64,000 nucleotides of DNA from Euleptes europaea (taxonomy: Eukaryota > Chordata > Lepidosauria > Squamata > Sphaerodactylidae). The notes beneath the pieces are model-generated. The model was not told the DNA's origin. It worked only from the letters and a program-made list of their open reading frames with translations, and made no database searches. Position numbers and translations under genes: made by a program. Positions 21,301-33,300 of the stretch are shown here, piece after piece. Location: assembly GCF_029931775.1 (NCBI RefSeq), contig NC_079318.1, positions 29,216,159 to 29,280,158 on the forward strand, read 5' to 3'. How positions within the stretch are numbered: the stretch's first letter is position 1; each line of letters starts with the position of its first letter.

Positions 21301-24300
21301 GAGCCCTCCAAGAAATACCAGCAGAGGAAGGCCATGGCAAATCACCTCTGTTCATGTCTTGCATTGAAAACCCTACTGGGTCGCCATAAATCGGCTGCAT
21401 CTTGATGACGCTTTACATACAGTAGGCTTTGATTAACAAGCAGCTTGCTACTCCTTCTACCTTTTATTTTTCTCGGCGGAATATATATATTTTGCTGAAA
21501 TAACTGTAGTGTGCATTACTCAACACGAGTGCAGGCTCAGATCAGTCCAACAGCCCCTTTCAACCATTGTTTTGTCACGGGGTCCAGCTGGATTTGGTCA
21601 GAAACTGGGCTTTCTCCGAAGCAACCCTCCTATTGTGGAACGGCGCCCTTGATGAGGTGCACCAGGTACTTCAGTCTTCTGGATTGCCTGTAGAGCAGGG
21701 CTGATCTGGAGGGCTTTTTGCTGACGGCTGCTAGACCGAGCAACCCTTAAACTCACTCGCTATTAATTATTGTACCTGTTGATTTAAGACTAATGGGATG
21801 GGTTTTTAAAGTGGTAAATGTTCAGTTATGGGTGAGGTTTTTTTAATTTGTTATGGTAGATATTATTTTGTTTATATTCTGTTATTAGATGCCCTGAGCA
21901 TATGGGAAGTACAGGATATAAATACGGTAAATAGCTGGCTCAGGGCGATTAACATCATACAAAAGCATTAATACCTCAATAATAAAATTAACCACAAAAT
22001 CTAAATTTAAAACAATAAAATCCCAATTAAAACTTAAAAAATATTAAATTACAGATGATGCCTAACCACTACTCGTGTTGCCAGATATTTGCAGCAGATT
22101 ACCCCTTCATTGACATTAATAATATAACAGGAGGGGAGAGAATAGGGAGGCCAGCAGATGATATTCGCAGCTGTCCTCAGCCATAGGCCTGGCAGAATAG
22201 CTCTGTCTTGCAGGCCCTGCGGAACTTTTTAAGGTCCCGCAGGGCCCTGATGTCACCAGACAGCATTCCACCAGGCCGGTGCCAGAGCCGAAAAGGCCCT
22301 GGCTCTCGTTGAGGACAGCCACACAGGACCACCAGTAAATTGTTGTAGGGCCAGGGATCACCACTAAGTTGTTGTCAGATGACTGTTGAGATCTTCGGGG
22401 GGGGGGGGGTATACCAGGAGATGTGGTCCCGAAAATACGAAGGTCCCAGGCCGTGTAAGGCTTTAAAAGTCAAAACCAGCACCTTGAACCTGATCCGATA
22501 CTCCAGCTGTAATATTGCTTGCTGTAATATTGTTAAGCAATGCTAGTAACTTAGATAATTTTAGCATTTCTCTTCACAGCAATTATAGGGTTAATTTTTT
22601 CATGCCTGTATTTTTTCTGTCTTGCTCAATCAAAGAATGTTTTTTTTTAATAAAAGACAAAGGTTTCTACAGGTATTATCAGAATTAAAGGTTGGGAATC
22701 ACCTTTAATTAATAAATCCTGGAGAACTCTGCAGCTAAACAGTTTTGCACAGGCAAAGACTTTAAAATTGTTTAGTTCAGATCATCTAATACAGGGGTGG
22801 GGAACCTTTTTTCCACCAAGGGCCATTTGGATATTTATAACATCATTCGCCGGCCATACAAAATTATCAACTTAAAAATTAGCCGACCAAGCCCCAAGCA
22901 GGTAGCTGCCCCAGATGATCCCCCCCGCACAGGCAAGCAAGCAGGCATCGAACCAGTGGCACACTCACCCACCTGGTGGCACAGGATGGCCTGTTGCACT
23001 AGCCGGGCGTAGCTGTTCAGCGGCATGCCAGAGTTGCTCCTGCTCCGCATGGTCGGGGCTGGATTCTACAGCTGGCTCCTGCTACCTCCGCCTGCAGGAA
23101 TGAAATGAGGACACACTGGCTAAGAACTCCCCACCCCCGCTGCACATTCTGGCCCTGCCCCCTTTAACCCCTTCATTGTCACCACTCCCCCACCCCAGCC
23201 CTCTTGTAGCACAGAGGGAATACGTTTCTCCATGGCCTGGGTGGGAAAGGGTTATCACAGTTTCTTGGGCTGTCCTAGCAGCTCCATAGCTAAGGACTCT
23301 TCTGCAAGGGGAGGGGAAGGTTCCTTTTCTCTGCAAAACAAATTCACATCTGCCTTGAATAGAGGCTATTCCTGTCCGCGGGAGGGGGCGGATCACCAGT
23401 CTCAGATCCTTCTGAACTAGAGATCTGCCAGGACCCGCGAAGGGCCAGACCAAATGATTTTGCGGCCTTAAACGGCCCCCGGGCCTGATGTTCCCCACCC
23501 CTGCTCTAATAGGACGAGGGAGGAAATCTCTCGTTACAACAGTTGTAATAGAGGGTGTGCAGAAAGCTCCCTATCAGCCCTAATAAAATGGGCCTTGTGT
23601 AGCATGACTCACTCCCTGCCCAACCATTGCTAGTTGGGTAGCCTGGACTAGACTAGATGCCTGACTGATCTGACCAGTTGTATGATGGTTTCATATGTTC
23701 ACAAGTTACTTGTATGCATTTTTAAAGCAAGTGTCAGTATCCGGGGTGTGTGTGTGTGTGTGTTTATTTGTATGTTTCTGTGCAGGCTGCTCGGGCAAAA
23801 GGAATAGACTGCATTGTTGCGCCATACGAAGCTGACGCTCAGCTAGCTTACCTCAACAAGACTGGCATAGTCCAAGCTATAATTACAGAGGACTCAGATC
23901 TTCTTGCCTTTGGGTGTAAAAAGGTAGGGGGGAAAACGCACACTTATTTTATGCAGAAGGCTCCAGGGCTCAAATCTGCATGGAAGCCCAGATCCTTAAT
24001 GGTGTTTACTCGAGCATAACCATAGTGTTGTTAATCTCTCAGCTGTACCTGTGAGATGGGAGCAGCCCCTAGGCTTATCCTTTGCCTCATCTCTCTTCTC
24101 CCCCTTTCCCTCCTCCATGAAATGCCCCTTCTCCTTGTTGTTCTTAACCATGGTTCATTGTTGTATCTGAGAAATCCTAACCAGGATTTGAGTTTGGGCT
24201 TGAAGCAAAGGAGAGATAATGGCTTGCCTAAGACCCAAGTTCATGGCAAAGCACAACCTGAATTGGGGACCTCCCAAATCACAGCTTATTTTCTTAGAAG

Positions 24301-27300
24301 AAGAGTTGGTTTTTATATGCCGAATTTCTCTACCACTTAAGGAAGAATCAAATCAAATCACCTTCCCCTCCCCACGACAGACCTACTGTGAGGTAGGTGG
24401 GGCTGAGAGAAGAGAGCTGTGACTAGCCCAAGGTCACCCAGCTGGCTTCATGTTGAGGAGTGGGAGATCAAACCCGGTTCTCCAGATTAGAGTCCACCAC
24501 TCCAAACCACTGCTCTTAACCACTACACCATGCTGTGTCTCTACCTTAGGTGCTACTTTACGTCTTAGTTGAATCTTCTGCCTTCATAAAGGACTACTTT
24601 ATACCTAAGGGGCATGGTAAATAGAAAATGCTGTAGAATGGCTAGAGTGGCTAATCTCCTGTGCTTTGAATGTTTCTTCAGAATGAATCTCTGGCTTCTT
24701 AGGACTTTTGATTTGCTAACAGCCTTGCACAGAGTCTTTGCAGGTGAGGGATGGTCTGGGACAGTAACTGGCAATGCCACGACTTACCTACTATTTTTCT
24801 TGCATTTGAAGGTGTTTCTGAAACTTGACAAGTTTGGAAATGGCTTGGAAATTGACCAGGCTCGGCTAGGAATGTGCAAACAGCTCGGTGATGTGTTTAC
24901 AGAAGAGAAATTCCGCTACATGTGTATTCTGTCCGGTTGCGACTACCTTCCATCCATTCATGGTATTGGGTTAGGCAAGGCGTGCAAGTTACTAAAAATA
25001 GCCAACAATCCTGATATTATAAAGGTAATGGAGTGTTCATGGAATGTTGAATCAATGTGTGTTTCCCCAAACCACCATAGAAAATGGACTGAGGGCCCTA
25101 TTTGGGTGGGGAAAACCCATAAAATGTTTTAAATAAGTAATAATATAAATCTTGTGAGTGATCGTTTTAGGAAAGGTACTAACTTCAGACATTTGTATGT
25201 TTAAAGTCCCATCAAAAATATTTTTGCTGTTCAGTTAGATTTCTGTTTCTGTACTTCCGTTTACACTGAGTAATAGTGTACTTTGTGAGCCCTAGATCAG
25301 AGTCCAGTAGCACCTTAAAGACGAAGGTTAATGGAAATCCTAAAATATTTCCCACCTATCCAGTGACTGCTTGTATTCCTTATGTCCCTTGGAAAGGAAA
25401 AAAAAAAGATAATAAACATACATGCTGGGTTTTAAAACAATAAGAGTAATGTGTCTGCTAACTAAGTGCAATTTATCTTAAATGATTTATCTGTTTCTCT
25501 GCTAGGTGATTGGGAAAATTGGGCAGTACCTGAAGATGAATATATCAGTACCCAAAGAATACATAGAAGGATTTATTCGTGCTAATAATACTTTCCTCTA
25601 TCAGTTGATTTTTGACCCTGTCAGGAGGAAACTGGTTCCTTTGAATGCTTACGTTGATGATGTTGATCCAGAAACGCTACTGTATGCTGGAAAGTATCCT
25701 TTCTTCACTGGAAAGTCAATAGTACAATTGCAGTCTTTCATGGAGTGTCCAGACAACATGAAGCGCTTCTAAGGCTGCTGTCCTAGGCAAGCTTGCTTTG
25801 AAGGAAGCTCCAATGAACTCTGGGATTTCTTTTAAAATAAGCATGTCTAGAATAAAGGTGTAAGCACTATTGATGGGGAAGCTAAATATATGCTAATGAT
25901 TGAGGGGGAATCTATGTGGACTCATACACACATGTCTTAAGCGGGATGGTGATGGTCTATTTTGATAACAAGATGAGCAAATTTGAGCAAAACCTTGCCT
26001 TCACCTGCCCTGTGCCTTGGTGGGCTCCATTTCGTGCTGTGTTATTCTTGCAGCCTGGCTCACAGCCAGTGTCAACCAAGTTGGGAGAAAAATGCCTAGC
26101 GCAACAGAGTACAGCAAAATAAAGCATGGGAGTGGGCCTAATGTAGTTCCCCTGGCTTGCACCTTCTGTGTCTGTTTTTTTTTAATAGACCTACACCATC
26201 CCCTGCTTTAAATATACAAGGCTTCTCCCCCCACCCCGCCAGCTGCATTTAGTTTTGCTCTCAGAATGTGCTTAGGTAGACATCTTTCTGTCTTTGTAGA
26301 TATTCCCTTTGCAAAGAACTGCCCCTTCATGATGTTGTAAATATAGATTACTTGGCCAGTTGGCCATCTGATCTCTTGCTTAAATGCCGACATTTGAACT
26401 ACATTCAGTAGTTTCTACCTTCCCTTGTGAAATGTTCTGACGGTCTGCACATGAAGAATCTGAAATATCTGCAATCATTTGTTCTGGAAATTTATTTTTG
26501 ATCCTGGTTTTTATTTAGATTGAATTTGGCATATTTGTCCTTCCTCTGGGATGGTGCTAATCTAAGCCTGAGGTAAACTTCAACACCGTTTCAGTAATTC
26601 AGGCAACTGCAGAATCACTGCGTGTTAATATAAAAGGTTGTTCCTTAGTCTTACTGAACTGTCCAGTACTAAAGTTGATTCTAATGTACAGCTTTAATCT
26701 ATTAAAGTGCTGTTGAAAGTGATTAGGCGCCAATTTATCTTTCTGTGGCAAAGCCTTTACTTGCATCTTCCACATGGGTAGAAGTTTATCCCTAGTTTAG
26801 GTTAGGTCCTGAGACTAATAAAATGAGGAATATTGCATGGTTTGGGCGCATACTAGCATGGGTCAAATGTTATGGGGGGAACTCTGTCTCTGCTCTGGAA
26901 GTTGTTCGTTAAATACTGTTTGCTCTTCAGATTAAGTTTGTTCAGTTACAATTTGGGCTTCATTCCTGGGCTACCTTGGCATCTGGGAGCTTGAGGGGAG
27001 GCCCTGCCTCCCTGTGCCAGGAGGTAGGACCTAGTTAACGCCTATTTGTAAGAACATCACAAGGTGAGAACTTCCTTTTCTGTTTCCCTTTCATTGCTTC
27101 ATACAGCTGTGTTTGACTGTTAAAGAATCCTTCTTAAAAATGACCTCCTCCTAAAATCTAAAGAGGGGGGATGTCAATAGTAGAACGGCATGTTTCTCTT
27201 AGCTCTTAACTCAGACACATCGGCGATAGCGTTGCTTTTCAAATTGCGCTTGGAAACAAAGACCTCAATACACTGGAGCAAATTGATGACTACAACCCTG

Positions 27301-30300
27301 ATGTTTCAAAGGTAACATTTAAGCTTCTAAATACATGCAATGTATTGCCTTTGAGAGTGCAGGAGTGTGAGAAGGTCTGAGTGATCTTGATACTTTGAAA
27401 TAACATCAAACTCACAGCACTAGGCTCATGTGGACATTATATATTGTAGAAAGGAGGAGTATACAGATCTTGAACATGGTTGTACGAGACTGATAGGTAG
27501 CTTCGATCTTAAGCCTTTTTTCAGTATTTTGATAAGTTCTTGGCCACTTCATGGAACGCATGCTCATGCGTGACACCAGGAATGACTAGAGACTCAGTCA
27601 CATTTGGGCCTAAAGGTGTTCTATATAGCCTGAAAGGAGTAGAAGACTGCTTCTTAGACTGCAGCCAACACTCATCTATCAATAATTCCTTCTCTTTCCT
27701 CCATGGGGAAAAGAGCAGATGTCTAGCGAAGCTGTCCTAACTGCTTGCCCAGAGGCTAAACCACCCCCTTGGATTTCTATGTGTTGAAAGGAACAGCAGG
27801 GCTTTGAAGCGGTGTCATGAGGTCAAGCGACAAGAAAGGCAAATTGCTTTGGCCCTGGAGTTTTGGTTTTAAATGAGAATTGAGATGTAAAAGTGGAAGA
27901 CCAGAGAAGAAGGTTGCAGCAGAAGGCAAGATGAGAGATGCCCAGGGGAATATTAGCTGGGGGGAATTCTGAGATTAATGCTAGCTCAAGCCTTGTAACT
28001 TTGCTTTTTTGCTGGGGAATTTCAGGGCGCAAGCTAATACATCTCTCATTTGCAGTGGCTAATAACCTGTGTTGCAATAATAATAATAATAATAAATTCC
28101 TGATACAATTTCTGGGTAGAGGAAACCCTGTCTCCCAAAATAAGACAAAGATAGCATTGTGTGTGTATGTGTGTGGGGGGTGCTTTAGAGCCTCTGCTTT
28201 GCATGCCTCAAGGTCTCAAGTTCAAAACCTAGCATCTTCATTTAAAAGGGTTAAGTAGTAGGTGGTGGGAAAGATCTCTGCCTGGGACCCCAGAGAGCTT
28301 CTGCCAATCAGAGTAGACAAGACATTGTGATCGATCAAGGGTCTGATTCAATATTAGGCAATACAGCTGTCTGTGGGTTCATGTGCTGAGGTCACTGATC
28401 AGTTTGGGGTCATAGTTTTGGGTGGTTTTTTAGGAGATGGTTTCAGACATCGGATCCAGCAGTTATTTCCACTGACAGAACAGACTGCTGTCAGCGGAAT
28501 TGGATTTTCTTGCCTTCCCTGGTGCAGCCTGAAATGCAACTTGAAGTTCCACTGCTGGGGGAATCGCACACTCACACACCTTCATTAGCAATAATCTGCT
28601 GTTGAACCCAACCCAGTGTCTTAAATCTCATTTACATCTAGGAGCACAGAATGAAATGGCATGAGCATTTTAGTGGTCACATTTTAATTTCAGTGAATTT
28701 AGGCCTTCTGTATGGATTTGATCATGTCTTGGAAGAAGCAACTTGTGTGCTCTTAGATTTTAAAAATTTGACTACCAAATTATTTTAGGGTGGCTGAGTA
28801 GTAATAAATCCTTGGTAAGAACACTACTTTTACCACTTCTTTATGTCTAACTTTTTAAAAAGAGCCTAGAACTTACATTGTTTTAAATGGCTTAATTTGA
28901 TGCATTTTGTAATAAATACAGTTCCATATCTGCAGAGTGGTGCTGTTTTCCTTCAGCGCACTTTCTCTTTCGTCTCTGCCTTACTAATGCTTCTTCCCAA
29001 ACATTTTGCTGTCTGTCTTCATTTGGTGTCATCTGTGCAGCGAAGAAGTTGCAGCTGGGATGACAAATCTGTTGGCCAGAAACCATCCAATATAAAGAGT
29101 ATTTGGAGCAGAGACTACACGCCTGGTTTTGCTGAGGAGGCAGTGCCAAATTCTGCACCTTTGTTGGAGCGACCCCCAACCAAAGGCACAGAGCGGCTGA
29201 TTAGTACAAAAGGACTGAAACTTCTTCACAAAGCTATGTTGGCAAAAAGGCAAAGGCATGGTATGATGGCTAAATCTCTAGAATTGTTACCTGTGATAAG
29301 GGAAATGCAAGGCCTATTCTAAGACAGACTTCAGAGTCATTTTTCCCGTAGCATGTTTTCCCTCTGTATTTCTTTTGACGACTGCTTTGGAAGAATAGAT
29401 AACATAATAGTGAGGTTATCTAATCGGTTCAAGTGGCTCCGTGGTAGAGCATCTGCTTCTCACGCAGAAGGGCCCAGGTTCAATCCCTGGCATCTCCAGT
29501 TAAAGGGACTAGGCAAGTAGGTGATGTGAAAGACCCCTGCCTGAGATCCTGGAGAGCCACTGCCGGTCTGAGTAGACAATACTGACTTCGATGAATCAAG
29601 GGTCTAATTCCGTGTAAAGCAGCTTCATGTGTTCATGTGACTTTGAGGAGGGGCCATGGCTCAGTGGCAGAGCATCTGCTTGGCATGCAGGAGGTCCCAG
29701 GTTCGATCCCCAGCATCTCCAGTTAAAGGGACCAGGCAAGTGGGTGATAGGAAAGACCTCTGCCTGAGACCCTGGAGAGCCATGAAGAGGTGCCATGGAT
29801 TAGTGGTAGAGCCTCTGCTTGGCATGCAGAAGGTCCCAGGTTCAATCCCCGGCATTTCTAGTTAAAGGGACTAGGCAAATAGGTGATGTGAAAGGCCCCT
29901 GCCTGAGGCCCTGGAGAGCCGGGGTCTGATTCATTGTAAGGCAGCTTCATGTGTTCAAATTTGAGATTTTCATTTTGTGCACTGTGTTCTTATTCCATGT
30001 CCACAAACTGCGTACTTTACGAAGACACAGTGGCGTACAAATTCTGTGCACGATACCTTTTCTTCTTTGTCTAAAAAAGGGCATTTTTCTGATTGCACTG
30101 TTTCAGCCTCCTCCTTCTCTAAGTTTCTAGTCTTGCCCTCACTTTAGCACTAATCTTAAATTAGTGCACTCTGGCCTTCAACAGATATCTATTAAGCTCC
30201 CTGAAATCAATGGAGTAAGTGTGTTGATGGTTCAGCTGCTAGGCTGAAATGGTGAGACCACACCTTTGCCACTAAAGTCGGTAGAACCTCTAGTGGATGC

Positions 30301-33300
30301 CTGCTGTAGATGTTAGAGTGTGACATTATTTATTGCAGTAGTTACACACCCGGCTGTCTGCTTTAAAATGCCTTAAGATGATGAAACCTTTGGTCTGCCA
30401 GCCAGTCTGTCTGCTACTACAAGCTGGTTTATTGATTTAACATTTGGCAGCTTTGTAGCTTGTTGCTTTTATTATGACCAACATATCAACATTGCTTACA
30501 ACACAGTTCTTTGTGCTGAGTTCAGTCAAGATGACTCCCAGGTAGGCGCACAGAGGATTGCGGCCTTTAATGTGTCTTTGCCAGTCATTAAACGTTACTT
30601 TAAATCCCTTTGTGTGTTTCAGTTCCGACTAAAATGGTAATTATTTTTTATCTAGAGGAGCTATCAGATGGAGATCTCTTGAGCCAGTATTCCTTTTCCA
30701 ACTCAAAAAAGCCGAAGACGGAAAAGGATGAAGCTGTCGAGCGCCATGCAGTTGTCGGTGCGGTGACTCCAGCCCGTGCTTCAGTGGACCCTTCCAGGAA
30801 CAAGGAAACTTCGAACTCCCGGCCTCGACTTAGAAATAAATTTGTCTTTCTGCGGAAGAAGAATGAGGAAAGTGGCGCAGTTGTCGTTCCGGGGACCAGA
30901 AGCAGGTGTGTTTGCTGGAAGTGAGTTGTGTCAAAGTGAAACTCTTAAGGAATGTGCTACAGAGTAGTAGTACAGTACCCCAAAGCAGAATATAGTTAAA
31001 TAAACTAGGGTCGCCATGAGCCGGAAGCGACTTGACGGCACGTAACACACACATTGATCAGTGTCGCACAGAATGTTACAAGATGGGAATAATAAATTAA
31101 GTTGCCCTCAAGATACCATATTCACTGATGCATACAGATCCTTTGCAAATCAGTTGACAGGTGAGGTTCCCCTGTCAACTTATTTACAAAGGGACTAAGC
31201 CCTTAATATGTGTGTGTGTTAAGGGCCGTCAAGTCGCTTCCGACTCATGGCGACCCTATGAATGAAAGTCCTCCAAAATGTCCTATCTTTGACAGCCTTG
31301 CTCAGATCTTGCAAATTGAAGGCTGTGGCTTCCTTTATTGAGTCAATCCATCTCTTGTTGGGTCTTCCTCTTTCCTGCTGCCCTCAACTTTTCCTATCAT
31401 GACGGTCTTTTCCAGTGACTCTTGTCGTCTCATGACGTGACCAAAATACGACAGCCTCAGTTTATTCATTTTAGCTTCTAGGGTCAGTTCAGGCCTGATT
31501 TGATCTAGAACCCACTGATTTGTTTTTTTGGCAGTCCACGGAATCCGCAACACTCTCCTCCAACACCACATTTCAAAGGAATCTATTTTCTTCCTATCAG
31601 CTTTCTTCATTGTCCAGCTTTCACACCCATAAATAGTAATAGGGAATATAATGGCATGAATTAATCTAGTCTTGGTGGCCAGAGTCACATCCTTACACTT
31701 CAAAATCTTTTCTAGCTCCTTCATGGCTGCCCTTCCCAGTCTCAATCTTCTTCTAATTTCTTGGCTGCAGTCTCCCTTTTGGTTGATGGTGGAGCCAAGG
31801 AATAGAAAGTCTTGAACAATTCCAGTTTCCTCATTGTCAACCTTAAAGTTGTGTAATTCTCCTGTAGTCATTACTTTTGTTTTCTTGATGTTCAGCTGCA
31901 GTCCTGCTTTGGCACTTTCTCTTTTAACTTTCAGCAGTAGTTGTTTCAGATCTTCACTATTTTCTGCCAATAATGTAGTGTCATCAGCATATCTCAAATT
32001 ATTAATGTTCCTCCCTCCAATTTTCACTCCACCTTCATCTAAATCTAATCCTGCTTTCCTAATTATATGTTCTGCATATAGATTGAAGAGTAGGGAGATA
32101 AAATACATCCTTGTCTGACACCTTTGCCAATTAGAAACCATTCCGTTTCTCCATATTCTGTTCTAACTGTGGCCTCTTGTCCAGAGTACAGGTTGCGCAT
32201 TAAAACGATCAGATGTAGTGGCACACCCATTTCCTTTAAAACCAGCCATAGCTTTTCATGATCCACACAGTCAAAAGCTTTGCTGTAATCTATGAAACAC
32301 AAGCTGATTTTCTTCTGAAATTCTCTCGTACGCTCCAGTAACCAGCGTATATTTGCAATATGATCTCTAGTGCGTCTTCCTTTTCTGAAACCAGCTTGAA
32401 CATCAGGCATTTCTCGTTCCATATATGGTAACAGCCTTTGCTGTAAGATTTTGAGCATCACTTTACTTGCATGAGAAATTAATGCAATAGTTTTTGCAAT
32501 CTTTGATGTCTCCTTTCTTGGGAATTGGAATGTAAATGGATCGTTTCCAGTCTGTGGGCCATTGTTTTGTTTTCCATATCTGTTGGCATATTCTTGTCAA
32601 GATTTTGATGGACTCCGTTTCTGTGGCTTGGAATAGCTCTATTGATATCCCATCTGCTCCTGGTGATTTGTTTCTCCCGATTGCTCTCAATGCAGCTTTC
32701 ACTTCACTTTCTAAAACTGTAGGTTCTTCTTCAAAAGATTCTTCTTGGAAATAATCTTTTATCCTTTCATCTCTTCTGTATAGTTCTTCAGTGTATTGTT
32801 CCCAACTTTTTCTTTATTTTGTCCTGTTCAGTTAATGTATTTCCATGCTGATCTTTCAGCATGCCTAACCGTATATAATACATGTTCAGCGCACAATACA
32901 ATACATGTTCAGCATACTAATACAATGTTCAGTTCTCTAAATTCCATCGTGCCCAGAATCCAAATCCCACCCCCCCACCACAGTGCCCTTCACCATTGGA
33001 CTTCCGATGGAGTGTTATGGCATTACCAAATAAAATATCTATAATTATATAATCACTTAGACTTTTGATTCTATTTCTGTCACCTTCTACTTTTGCTTCT
33101 CGTCTATCTCTGGCAATTTTAAGAGTTTCCTCAGACATCCATCGAGGTTTTTCTTTTCTTTTGGCTACAGGAATAGTCTTTGCACATTCTTCCTTGATAA
33201 TATCTCTAGTTTCCACCCATAGTTCTTCAGGTTTACATTCACTTGAACTTAGTAATGCAAATCTGTTCCTTACATGGTCTTTAAACTCTTCCGGAATATT

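Noticed and set aside
25506-25772. Longer reading of EXO1 exon 6 ending ...[20 protein letters not shown]...
   Set aside because: After GGAAA there is a donor (gtatcc), and joining to 27215 restores the human-like AGK-HIGDS. The extra residues are intron read-through.
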